This document shows, one piece after another, positions 22,649-34,345 of a stretch of 64,000 bases of DNA (position 1 is the stretch's first letter; each line of letters starts with the position of its first letter). The notes below the pieces were generated by a model, which saw nothing but the letters and a program-made list of their open reading frames with translations, had not been told where the DNA came from and ran no database searches. This DNA comes from Diadema setosum (lineage: Eukaryota > Echinodermata > Echinoidea > Diadematoida > Diadematidae), in NCBI GenBank assembly GCA_033980235.1, contig CM067069.1, positions 21,386,650 to 21,450,649 of the forward strand. Reading direction: 5' to 3'. Both the position numbers and the translations under genes were made by a program.

Positions 22649-24011
22649 TTTTTATGCCTCCGCCACGAAGTGGTGCCGGAGGCATTATGTTTTCGGGTTG
22701 TCCGTCCGTCCGTCCGTCCGTCCGTCCGTCCTTCCGTCCGTCCGTCCTTCCGTCCGTCCGTCCTTCCGTCCGTCCGTCCTTCCGTCCGTCCGTAATGAAT
22801 TTTGTGGACAAGGTAACTATCGAAACCTGTTGAGGTATCCTAATGAAACTTGGCATGTATGTGTATTAGGGGGTGAAGTTGTGCCTATCAACTTTTGGGT
22901 GCACATGCTCAAGGTCAAAGGTCAAAAGGTCAAGGTCAAATACATAAAATTTCACTATTTCCACCATATCTATTGAATGCCTGAAGATATTTTCTTGAAA
23001 CTTAGTGTATACATGTATTACCCAAGTAAGATTCTCTGGTGGAAGTTTGGGTCATGAGGTCAAAGGTCAAAGGTCAAAAGGTCAGGGTCAAATACATAAA
23101 ATTTCACTATTTCCACCATATCTATTGAATGCCTGAAGATATTTTCTTGGAACTTAGTGTATACATGTATTACCCAATTAAGATTCTCTGGTGAAAGTAT
23201 GGGTCATGAGGTCAAAGGTCAAAGGTCAAAAGGTCAAGTAGGAAAAATTAAAACTTCTTTTTTTTCTCTGTACCTTGGAAAATTGTTCAAGGTATCTTCA
23301 TGGAACATAGTATATACATGTACTGACTGGAAGTGATTATCTAGAGAATGTAGGGTTCATGGGGTCAAAGGTCAGGGGTCAAAGGTCAAGTGCAAGACTT
23401 CAAAATTTTACTATTACCCTCATATTTATGCAATGCCAGCAGGGTTATTTTTTTACACTTGGTGTATGCGTGTGTAACCTAATGAAATTTCTCTGGAAAG
23501 TTTTTTTTTTCTCTCTCTTTTTGCCTCAAAGGTCAAAAGGTCAAAGATCAATTGAAAGTGCTGAACTAACTTTTTCCTCCATATCTCGGAAGTGGCTCAA
23601 GTTACCTTGAAACTTAGTACATATTATGCATGTTCTACCTGAAAGTAATTATCTCATGAATTTTAGGGTCAAGGGCCAGATGAAAATGGTAACAATTTAC
23701 TATTCAATTCAGAAATTGCACTTTTTCTCCACACCTGTACCTTGAAAATTACTCAATGCCTAAATGTATGAATGGTTCAAAGTCAAGTTAAAGTCCTTAA
23801 ATCCCTAGATACATGCTCTCCTATTCATCCAATTAAACCTACATCAAGGAAGGTGAACATTCAACACATTTGTGACAAACTTGTCATTCCAATATTTTGC
23901 CAATTTTGTGAAAATGTAATCACACAGTGTCCACATGTACTATCTAGACCTATTGGGAAAATCATGCAGTATGGCGGAGGCATACCAGTCGCCAAAGCGA
24001 CATTTCTAGTT
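22649..24011 (+). mobile_element. Helentron-like (HINE) element with (GTCC)n, copy 1
   Basis: In order: TTTTTATGCCTCCGCCAC; a hairpin GCCTCCG-CCAC...GTGG-CGGAGGC; a (GTCC)n array with GTCCTTCC variants (22700-22793); about two and a half tandem units of roughly 150 bp beginning with AGGTCAAAGGTCA clusters (22912, 23057, 23209); a further unique part; then GGCGGAGGCATACCA, hairpin GTCGC-CAAA-GCGAC and ATTTCTAG-TT. ATGCCTCCGCCA at the 5' end is inverted relative to TGGCGGAGGCAT about 30 bases inside the 3' end, which is the asymmetric inverted repeat of Helitron2/Helentrons; tetranucleotide arrays of GTCY type and a 3' hairpin are known from DINE-1 and pearl elements. No Rep-helicase is encoded. 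Class assignment is inference from structure. Confidence 0.72.
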
Positions 24012-27000
24012 TCTACACTAGTTTTTTAGTTTTCTCAGTGTTAATGATGAAAATAGCAATAATGATAATAATAATAATACAGAAAAAATATATATGCTAC
24101 TTGTGACCAATTTTCCTTACAATTTAGGACCAAATTGGTAGCTACAGTTTGTATAAGAGTTCTATTTTGTGGTCTGTCATTTTGTTTCATTTTCATTTTC
24201 ATTTTATTTTCTTGTTTTTACTTATGAGGGGAAACATTAAAAAATTGTTCTTCCTCGAGATGTGATCAAAATTCCTTTCCCTCTGAGCCTGAGGCTGAAG
24301 GAGGATATTGATCTTAATTATCAGTCCAGAGAAGTAGTACTAGTAGGGCCTATGCAGGTGGGATTAGCAGCATATCTCTGCATGCGATTTACTTTTGTGT
24401 TGAGAATTAAGACTGTACTCCAAAACAATAATTGTTGATAACATAATGTAAAAGTAGAGAAGATGTAGGACCTATGCACTTTTGGCTTGAGGACTTGAAA
24501 AGCAAAGTTAGTATGCATGTCATGGTTTGTCTCTTCAATGAAACCTGAGCTGGTCTTTGTAGAGAAGAGATCTATATTTTCCTCAGAAGTCAGGGGGTAT
24601 TAGGAGAAAAGAGATCAGGTCATGGGTAGAATTTGAGGAAAGGTACCCACCTGTGGCAGTCACAAACAAACTTGTAGTCTTACCATCACAGACCCTAGCA
24701 GTGTCTTGTGTGTATGTCTTCTGACATGTAAGAAACTGTTCCACAATGAACTCTGTGGATGTTCACTCATACAAAATGGAATACCGGTAAATATGTGACA
24801 TTTTCAGCTTCAATTGGTGTGTTAATATCTCAAGACTGTATGCACAGAAATCATTTTTTCTTGTAGTAATACAAGAAGACCATGGACAGGATGACATACA
24901 TGTATGACACAGCCATTATATGGTTTATAAAATGATGTCTCATGGGCATTTTCTTTCAACTGATGTTCAAAGAGTTTAGGCCTTCTTGTTGTGCAATTTT
25001 GGAAAAGATTCTCTTTTAAAAAATTCTCTACCTGTATGCAGCCTAGAATACATTTCGACTGAGTACAAAAATTGTGCCACACTGCATCTTGATAACTGGT
25101 CAAAATGATAGTTAGAACTTAAAGGGACTGTACAGTACTGGTTGAGGTGGGGATTCATATTTTGAACATTCCTAAGTGAGATAATGAGAGCCTCTTATGA
25201 AATATGAAAGAGCATGTAATTTTAAGAAGGATTCAATGTTTATTTGATGAAAATTGGTTTTCAAATGGCTGAGATATCCAAAAAAAAAAAAGTGATAATG
25301 ATAAAAGGCAACAGGCCACGCCTTTTATTAGGATCTCTGTGTTCACCTTGTTTTATTGATATCTCAGCCATTTCAAAACCGATTTTCATCAAATAAACTT
25401 TTGATACCCCTGAGAATTGCATACTCTGACATTTCATGGAGTGGTTTCTAAATGTCTCGCAAAACGTTAAAAGCTAAATCCTCACCTCAACCAGAACTGT
25501 ACGCACCCTTCAATATGCAGTTTATCACATTGTTTTCAAAACTTCTCGTTATGCGTAATTTATCTGCTGTGCATTCAGCCCATCTTTTCATGTAAAGAAC
25601 GAATACGAAATTTGGCCTGTCAATTGACCCTCTTGTATTGACAAGGATTAATAATGATTAATAATTACAAATGTCAATGTGCAATTGCCACAGAGGAAAT
25701 ACTGAACAAAATATGTAATAGAAAAATGCAAGATAGGCTAATAGGCTTTGTAGATGATCTGTACTAAAGGTTCGATGAAATAAATTGTTGGTATATGATG
25801 AAATAGGCTTTTATCATATATGATTGACATTGAATGTGAAGGCAAACATAATGACTCCTGCAGCATGTAATGCTTTGTGTAAGGTTTAAAACGATGGCTC
25901 AGAGAAGCAAATTGGAAAATGGCCAATTCGTGTTTTTGAAGACTCATTTTTCCCCCCTTTTTCTAATACTTATACTCACAGGGCAAGACATTTGCCTGAG
26001 TGCCAGCTTTTTAACTTTTCACTGTTAACAAGACTCAAGTTATTGTTTTGTAGATGACAGTACATCGCTTCATGCCATGCTAAACATGTGGTGTATTCAC
26101 AAATCTCATCCACCAAATCTTATCTTAACCATGAAATTATCTGCAGTTCAGATTTATGCCAAAGATATACAGTTTTTCCAGTGTACTGAGCACTTACACA
26201 AATGAAAACATTTTTTTTTTTTTTTTTGCCTTGGGAGGCAATTAACAACAACTCAAAAACAGATTGTTTGCATTTCCTTGTAAACCATTCACAAATGATT
26301 CCTCAGGTATGACTACTGTGGAATGTATTCAGGCTATTGAAGTAAACTGGCTGTACATGTATATAGGGGCCACATCAGGTTACTTGTAAAATTTGTCATT
26401 CATGCTTTAACAAAGACTGGTTAACAAAGCAAAAATCAAAGTGTCAACAGGTATCAAAACAATGACATGTCATCGTTATTTCTTCAAGCAAATTGATCCA
26501 TGGAAACAGATTCGCACTTGCCGTGCCTTGCTGGTTATTGCTCTTCCATCTCATAGCAGTAGTTTTGCTCAAATCAAAAGTAGTCACATCACAGTGACAT
26601 TCAGATGCAACCAGGTTGGGGGGGGGGGGGGGATTGTTTAACAAACAATCCATGTTTGTCTCATATGGTATGCTGTCTGTGTCTTGATGGTGTTCTTATA
26701 ACTTCTAATGAAAATGGACATTTTGGAGACTTTCTCATGCAGCTATTAATATGCAAAATAGAGTAATTGGCAAAGGAATCTTTCTGCAAATTTGACTAGC
26801 AATTTGGAGTATGTTCTGAAAGGCTGATAAAACAAGGAAACCAGTGGCATATTTAGTATCATGATTAGTTTTTAGTCAATCATAAATGTTAAGACTGACT
26901 TGAATTCTTTGTGAAAAACACCCCCACATAGGCCAGTACATCGAAGATTTTGGAGTGATCCCTGAGGTCACTCTTTAACGAGTAAAAATGAACATTATCA

Positions 27001-28222
27001 CTCAAAATTCACTCAAATTTCACTCTGATTTCACTCTGAATTCACTCTTTTTTGTATTCACTCCTTCAAGAATGAATATTTTCACTCAATTTTTTTTAGT
27101 GAGTAGTTGTTATACAAACATGCAAATCATGTTTCTCTTATAAAGGTACTTGTTGAAATCATGTCACATATAAAATGAACATTATATGCCTCAATGCGTG
27201 GGAGTTGTCTCACCCGCACAGAAGAAATCAGTTGTATCTACGATATATGTGTATGTTAATAGTAATACCTCCTTTGTGTATAACTTTATCCAATTACTCA
27301 CCAAGTGGATTCATTTCAGGAACCAGTACATGGATATGATAAAATAATTGTGCATCAGTGATAATAAATTGGCACTTTGTTCCAAGAGTTTTTCCAGTCT
27401 AAGAGCAGTAAAATACATGAAAACCAACAAAATACATTGTACATCAAAGGGTATCTTTCATTTGAGATCCCTCTCAGTTTAGTTGTCTCTTTAGGTCAAC
27501 ATAATTTAGGACTTTTTGTTTCATATTATTGAGTGTTCATCTTTATCTTATGCATCAGAATAGAATAGAGTGGGATCATGAAGTAAAAACAACATCAGCC
27601 TTTGAGGGAGGCTAACTACTCTGCTGGAGTTAGGGGTCAAAATCAGAGGTGTACAATTTCTGGGCAATTTTTTTTAGCGGGCTCAGAAAAGTGCACACGG
27701 CAGGTTAGTTATCAAGTAAAGGAGGAGTGGTTTCATGGGAAAAGCAGAGGCATGATGTAAACAAGGCTGTTTCTGAGGTGGTGGTAGCAAGGAAGAGCTA
27801 TTGCTTCCCAACCTGCTCCACCACATTCACTTGAATCTTAACTTTAGAGGAGGACAGGCCATCGATATTTGGATAAGGCAGTGAACGAAGCCTGTGGTCA
27901 TCTTTAAATGGGAAGATTTCTTATAATGGGGAGAGGAAAATCAGTGCGTGCTAGTGAAATGACCATGACTCCATGTTGCAGGGATACAGTTCACGTAAGT
28001 TTGCCATGTGAAGAAGTGGAATGCATTGTTTGTGGAATACCAGAAAGCCATTTACTGTGGACAAAATCAATGAAGTTGCTGCATTTTGACTCTCATTAAA
28101 CACTTTGGTGCTGATGTCTTTCAGAAAGAAATCATGGTGATGTATTCTTGAGTGATGCAGTGCGTTCACCATGTTGTCACTTTTTTCTTTGATGGCCCAT
28201 TTGGACCACTGAATTCTTTGAC
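24012..28222. other. Intron 1 segment with one MITE and a TTCACTC-rich patch
   Basis: No exon-like sequence. Besides the MITE at 25119-25514, there is a G15 run at 26618-26632 and, at 26965-27095, an irregular series of TTCACTC motifs every 10-11 bases with a matching CACTCTTTAACGAGT/AGTGAGT palindromic tendency. Confidence 0.4.
25119..25514. mobile_element. Foldback MITE (GGGA-TGTACAGTA family), copy 4
   Basis: TTAAAGGGACTGTACAGTAC at the left and ACTGTACGCACCCTTCAA at the right. It is closest to copy 1: both have GATAATAAAAGGC-type centres followed by CAGGCCAC and CCTTTTATTAGGATC instead of the GTGTGGGTCCCACAC centre. Confidence 0.78.
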
Positions 28223-28316
28223 TTAAACCCATTGAGGACGGACTGATTTTGCTACAACACGCATTTCCCATAGATGCCTGCCCGAGTATACTCGGGACAT
28301 GTCCTCAACGGGTTAA
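28223..28316. repeat. Small TTAA-flanked MITE, copy B (94 bp)
   Basis: The segment begins TTAAACCCATTGAGGACG and ends GTCCTCAACGGGTTAA, a good terminal inverted repeat. The interior CGCATTTCCCATAGATGCC and GAGTATACTC align with the copy at 779-874. It lies in intron 1 of the Rgl gene. Confidence 0.6.
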
Positions 28317-30070
28317 CATTTTAGGGGCTCGAAGGAGAAATGTAGTGCCCCGAAATGAAATGAAAACTAAATATTCAATTTGAATTTGTTGCCTGATCTG
28401 GCCACCAAAATATAACCTTTTGACAGTTTGGTGGCCTAACATATCAAGTTTGCATAGAGTGGTCCTGCTTGTCGGGCCACTACCACCATCGAACCCTGGG
28501 CCATGTTTTATTAAAAGATAAAATCAATTGTAAATTCCTTTACCACACTGGCTGCCATAGACTTATGATAGAAATCAACTATATAATCAATTATAACTCT
28601 TCATAAAACAGGGCCCTGGTTGTACATGATTCGGTCTTTTAAGAAGAGCATCAGAAGTGAAGAGTTGGCACATAGAGCCATGTGTATAATTTTGAGACAT
28701 TACTAGAAATATTCAGGTTGTTGCTTTCCTTTCTGCCAGTCATATGAATGGACAGGAGATGGAATCATGTTCATGTGACTTAAAGAAATGAAAGCCACTG
28801 ATTATTATAACAGTTGATTTGCTATTGTACTAGTCTTAGTTGCATAGTGATAACAATTTCACCAGTCCACCTGCCTCTCTGTGCAACAATAGAGTTATTG
28901 TCACAGAAATTGTTATAACACAACAGACTGCTTTGAGTGAAATATGTTTTAGTTTTGAAAACTATTCCTCACATTGGAGGTGTCTGCTAATTATGAGGGA
29001 GAAACTAACCCCCCAGTGTATACTTTTTGTGAATACACTTTTCATAACACATAAAAATTGGGACATATTACAACAGATAAGATACATATAAGTCATAAGA
29101 AAGTACCAGTAGTGATAAAGTCAAGATTCCACAACTGGTTTCCCAGAGAGCTGTGAATGTTTCTGCTCTAACTAGTGTCATTACTGTGTTAAATGGTATT
29201 AGTTTTAATGACAATATGTTACAATGTAGTAGTAGCAGTGAATTAAGATGCTGATGACATACATCTGTACCACGTTTTGAACTTTTTTTTATGGCATATG
29301 TACATGCACAAGATGATGGGAACAGTGCAAATTGCTTTAGCAGTGGCATAGTATATCTACATTTAAATATTTTGATTATGTTTTACATAGTATGCTCTTC
29401 TGTACTCAAAAGCAATGTAATAGTGAAGTATTGTAATCTTAATACTTGACTAGTCCAGTAGCAGTAGTGGGAGCAGAAGAATTGTGGGATAGTGTCAACA
29501 TGATCCTTGTGTTTGTGTAGTGCATGCAGTGCCTTTTACAAGTTAGCTTTTGAAACCACCACAAAATAGGACTACCTGTGTGTGATTATAGAGAAGTGTA
29601 ATAGAATACTACGGATAGACAATCAGGAACTGACTTCTTCCGGCCACAAGTACGGGTGAGTTTTCAAGCAACATTCAGGGAGTTTTGAGGAGTTGATATT
29701 AAAATGAAAAGCTGTTTTTGATTATGGGGTTAGAAATGCGTCGCTGAAACACCGGAAAAAAATGCGATGGCAAAAGCGTTTGAGCTAGAAACACGTTTCT
29801 GTTGAGTTGATATTATATGCAAAGTCATTTTTAAACAGGTTTATACATTGTAACTCGGTTTTGCCCATGCCAGCCACTGCCAACTACACATCTCGTCCCT
29901 CAGGTCAAACAGCGCAATGGGAGCTGCGTTGTGACAGGGCCTCCTAATCGTGTCACTACAGAGTGGATGAATGCTTTATTTCAAATTACACCTACATAAT
30001 AGTGAGTGAGGAAAGAGAAGGAGAGATCATAGACTAAGAGTCTGACAGTCAGTGAGGAATAGAGAGATGC
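28317..30070. other. Intron 1 segment, possible decayed MITE at 29640-29960
   Basis: No gene. The stretch 29640-29960 has AATGCGTCGCTGAAACACC, AAACACGTTTC and GGTCAAACAGCGCAATGGGA blocks resembling the MITE at 17289-17752, without clear ends. Confidence 0.35.
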
Positions 30071-30507
30071 TAGGCCCGTTCACAAACAACGAAAATTGAA
30101 ATTTCAATCGCGATCCAAATTTCGATTTTTTTTTCGACCGTTCATACACATGAAAAAATCGCACTTCGCAGCAAGGAAAGAACGATCAGTGGCCAAACTG
30201 CGCATGCGCGAATCTTGCATGACCGAAGACTGACCCCACAGTCCCAATAGAGTTTCGCACGCGCTACGAACGATGGGACAAAAAATACCGATTTCCGAAT
30301 CTCGATCGCGCTCACACACACGACGCTTGGCAAAATAATCGTGATTATTCTGAAAAATCGCACTAATAGTGCGAGTTGGATCGCGATAAGGATCGCGGTA
30401 ATTAGTGAGATTTTTCTGTCCACACTGGAAAAAATTTCGAAATTTTGATCGCGATAAGAAAATCGATTTTTAAATCGCACTTTTTCCCTTGTGTGTGAAC
30501 GGGCCTA
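30071..30507. mobile_element. MITE with TAGGCCCGTTCACA ends (437 bp), CpG-rich
   Basis: TAGGCCCGTTCACAAAC at the left is mirrored by TGTGTGTGAACGGGCCTA at the right. The interior is built of GATCGCGAT, AATTTCGAAATTT and AAAATCGCAC motifs, many mirrored. Its minus-strand open frames are not genes. Confidence 0.75.
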
Positions 30508-30800
30508 CTGACTTAAAACTGAACATTGCAACAGCAGCTGCTGCATGAGCAAAGTCATCACAGCATATGTAGAGAAGGGAACTAAAAGTCTATGTGCCTG
30601 CTGTTGTTTCTTCTCTACTTTATAACATGTAGTAATCTGTATCGAAACATGATCTTTCAACTAGCTTGAATCCTAAAGAGTAGTTAAGCATTTTATTAAT
30701 GGAGAATGTAGGTAGGATTATGTTTGGCGTGAAGCTCTTTGCTTGGTATGATTGTATACATATTGTACAGTCTGTATTCAAACTGGATAGCTGTGACTCT

Positions 30801-31121
30801 GGCCCGAATTCACGAAGGTGGTACAAATGAAACCATGGTTTAAACTATGGACAAAAACCATGGAGCGCCAAGTGTCGCATGGAATATTTCATTATGAAAT
30901 TGGTAATTTCGTCGACAAAATGACCATTTCGTTAACGAAATTATCATTTCATGGACGAAATGTTCATTTAGTTACAAAATGTATTCGTTACAAAGTAATC
31001 ATTTCATCAACGAAATGACTGATTTTGTAACGAAATATTCCATACGACACTTGGCGCTCCATGGTTTTTGTCCATGGTTTAAACCATGGTTTCATTTGTA
31101 CCACCTTCGTGAATTCGGGCC
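30801..31121. mobile_element. GAATTCACGAAGG foldback element, copy A (321 bp)
   Basis: GGCCCGAATTCACGAAGGTG at the left is mirrored at the right (CACCTTCGTGAATTCGGGCC). Each arm continues with AAACCATGGTTTAAAC and ACCATGGAGCGCCAAGTG. The centre has repeated TTTCGT-ACGAAA units (GAAATGACCATTTCG and variants). Non-coding. Confidence 0.82.
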
Positions 31122-33984
31122 ATTGTGAGACTCAGAGGAAGGAAGGGTTGTATAAAATGTCTGATATAAAGACTAGTTGTGACACCCATCTCTCTCTCTC
31201 TCTCTCTCTCTTTATTTGATCTCTTCCTTCCTTCTTTCCTTCCTTAGCCAGAAGGATGGACAAGTAGTCTACATTATCATACCACATTACTTCTTCTGAT
31301 CTGAAAGATCAAGACCAATCCTTTGAATCATGTCCTGTTCTTACATTTACGTCTGTCTCTAGTGCATCAAGGCCAAACAGTGTATAAAGCGAATATTTGT
31401 AGAAAGAGAGTTGATTGGTAGCACCGTGTCCTCAAGATGACTTTGTGGGATGAAAGGGGATAGGTGAGTTGAAATTTGAGGAGAAGGGAATAATATATAT
31501 TTTTAATAGCATAGTGTGATTCCAAGTAGAACTTATGTAGTGAAGACAGTGGAGAGGGACTAGAGAGGATTGATCAGTCCAATGTTGAGAAATAGTGAGT
31601 TCCCAGCAGTTATAAGTTCATTTACATGCACCTAAAATTAATGTTTTTTTGAATCAATTTTTGCAGTATGATGCAAAAACTGTGAATTCTGGTGTGTGCA
31701 CACACACACACACAAATTATTTGTTCTCTTTATTGGTCCGGCTTGATTTAAAAAAAAAAAAAAGAATAAAAATTCTCATCATAATTTGCCCTTTCGTTCA
31801 TACACTTTGTGTAAAGAAACCATCAACTTTGGTAAATAATGCCGCTCGGCACACTAGATTCCCACACTGGGGTGCTCAGGATCATGATTTATTCATTGTT
31901 TAGGCATGTATAGATATTCAAAGCAATTAATTAGCAGCCTGGTGAGTTTGTGAGTTTTTATCTGTGTTAATGATGGTGCACAATATACATATATTTGTTG
32001 TTGGTTTGTGGGTTGTTTTTTAGCATGCCATGATGGTGATGCAAACAGAGATAACTTTTGTCTGTGAATGTGGCTAATGTGAAAAGGTACAGTTGTTTGT
32101 TTGTTTGTTTGTTCATTTTCCATCTGAGAAGATGGCTGGATAACCCATATTCAGCTATTAGCTGGTCTTCCATGGGGTCCAGTTGGATGTGAGGCGGGAC
32201 CACTTCCCCAGGTTTAAACACCCTGCTCTTTGCGATGAATGAATGAAGTGGGATCTTTTATGTGCATGAGTTGTTACTCTCTCACACATGGGACGTCCAT
32301 TTTATGTCCTGTCCTAGGGACAGAGTGTTTTGCCCCTTGTTACAGTAGAGTTGACGGTATGATAACACACAACATTGCTCAGTCCAGACTCGGGTTCGAA
32401 CCTGAGTCGCTTGGGTCGGAGGCAAACACGCTACCGACTGAGCCAACTCACCGCCCTTGTAGAGAGAAATAGGGTTCTAGCAGTAGTTGTATGAAGATGT
32501 GATAAAGAGAGTGGATGTGTCAAATGGTCCACACTGCTCATCCTCAAGGGTGACATAGACTTTTGATTTATGAGAGTAGCTCTCAGGGGGATTCTTCTCA
32601 TAAATTGCCCACTTGCTTTTGATATCTCTGTAAAATTATATCATGTGAATGCCAAGCTGTGGTACCCAGAATTTAGCAAAACTTTATAAACTGTATAACT
32701 TTGATAACATTCTGGACTATGACTGGTCAAATATGATGTGAAAAAATTGGGAGAAATGTCATTTACAGTATGTCTGTTCTCAGACCAATAAAATGAACTT
32801 GTCATCTGAAAAAAAAAAAATGAGTTGGAAGTGTGAAAACTCTGAAAGTCACTGGCGCAAGCAAACTGCCACTAATGTTTCTCCACTTATGAAAGCCATT
32901 GACTATCTTACAAGATAATCTGTTGGTGTGGTGACAGTACTTTTTTCCCTCAGTTTATGTTTGACCAGATGAAGCAAGGTTCCAAATAAGCCTGTAGGTT
33001 ATCAAGTGTTACCTCATTTCATGAGATACCTCAACTGCACAGTCAATAGACAATACAAACAATTCAAAACATTTTTATATTCTAAGGAAATGCTGGATAT
33101 GGAAATGGCAAAGTTGTCAAATCATCTACACACAGAGCTGATGTTGCTGTATTAGACTATTCCTATGTATATAGGCCTACACATGTGTATACTGTGCTTC
33201 TCTGTCTGACTGTAGAGCCACAGAAGGAAAGGTAATAATCAAAGTACCTGGAACTGAGACTATACTGTCAATGTCATCAGTGACGAAAGTGATTGAGTGA
33301 TAGCAAGGCATGACATCACAGTCTTGCGTGGAATAGGACAGACACAGCCTCATGATGTAGAAAAAAGATGTTGTGATACACAGTGTAAGAGTTACATTGT
33401 TTGGTGCAAGTCCATTCAGTGAACTTGGTTGTTGTTTTCTTTTTATCTTGCAAGGTCTATCAGAGAACTTTTGGTTAGAAGTTGTATTTATTTTACAATA
33501 AAAAGGAGACACTACTTATATGTTATGTGTCCTCAGATGAGAATTAAATTATGCAATTTCTATTTACTTTAACTCTATCAAGTGAAGACACAATTTTTGT
33601 CATAAAAAAATTTGTACTCATATGACCTTCTGGCATGCTATTATGTGCATTTATGGTGGGCTTGAGCAAAGTCAAGTCATAATTTGAGTTTAATGTGTGC
33701 CTGTGTACAGTTGACTGAAGTTAAAATATATTGAGTCTTCACAACAACAGGGACACTGGTACATCTTTATAGTGATGATATGGAATTTTGTGTGTGTGTG
33801 CGATCCAATCAGTAAAAAGTATTAACTTTTGTGTGAAATAGCTGCTAATAAAATGCCTGTGGACTTTGAAATGAACATAAACAATAAAACACAGGAGAAA
33901 TGCTTTAAATATTCGATGTGCATGTAATCAATGACCAAGTATTTTCTATTTTGGCTGGAGGCTAGTCACTTTTTGTATGACACA
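31122..33984. other. Intron 1 segment with a full-length SINE
   Basis: Besides the SINE at 32093-32456 there are (CT)n at 31189-31211, a (CTTC)n-like stretch and (CA)n at 31700. No exon-like sequence. Confidence 0.4.
32093..32456 (-). repeat. tRNA-derived SINE with (AAAC)n tail, full length
   Basis: Read on the minus strand, the element begins near 32456 with a tRNA-like head: box A TGGCTCAGTCGG (32445-32434) and box B GGTTCGAACCC (32402-32392), 43 bases apart, as in a true tRNA. The body of about 280 bases follows, and the 3' end is (AAAC)n at 32113-32093. Transcription by RNA polymerase III from the internal promoter and mobilisation by a LINE are the known mode for such elements. A truncated copy is at 10535-10770. 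Confidence 0.78.
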
Positions 33985-34345
33985 CCCCGCGTTCACATTG
34001 GTCCCCGCGACGCGGGGAAAGTCCCGAGCTGTGGGACTTTCTCCTCGAAAACCATAATGTGAACGCTCGCTGGGACTTGTCCCCTCGTCCCCGCGAAGCA
34101 AGTCGGGTACGGGAAAAGATTTGGACTCCGAGAGTGACCTTGGGGCGCAATTGATAGCGTCCAGCTGTGGTCATCAAATGTGCGCATGCGCTATGCCTGG
34201 ATTCAAGTGGCAGGGTTCGCTCCAAGCCCCAAAATGCCCCCACAGCTCGGGGACAGATGAGATACCAATGTGAACGGTCAGTCATAAAAAAGATAAGATC
34301 TCTTGTGACTGTCCCCGTGACGCTGGGACCAATGTGAACGCGGGG
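33985..34345. mobile_element. MITE with CCCCGCGTTCACATTGG ends (361 bp), CpG-rich
   Basis: CCCCGCGTTCACATTGGTCC at the left is mirrored by GGACCAATGTGAACGCGGGG at the right. The interior has further mirrored pieces (GGGACTTTCTCC against the GGGACTTGTCCCC block). Minus-strand frames over it are accidental. Confidence 0.78.

Noticed and set aside
22700..22793. CRISPR-like regular repeats
   Set aside because: A tetranucleotide microsatellite without spacers, in an animal genome.
22698..22976. Open frames with SVRPSVRPS repeats on both strands
   Set aside because: They are translations of the (GTCC)n array in the Helentron-like elements and recur in each copy; not a gene.
33962..34285. 107-codon minus-strand frame
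   Set aside because: It lies inside the CCCCGCGTTCACATTGG-ended MITE; high CpG content removes stops.
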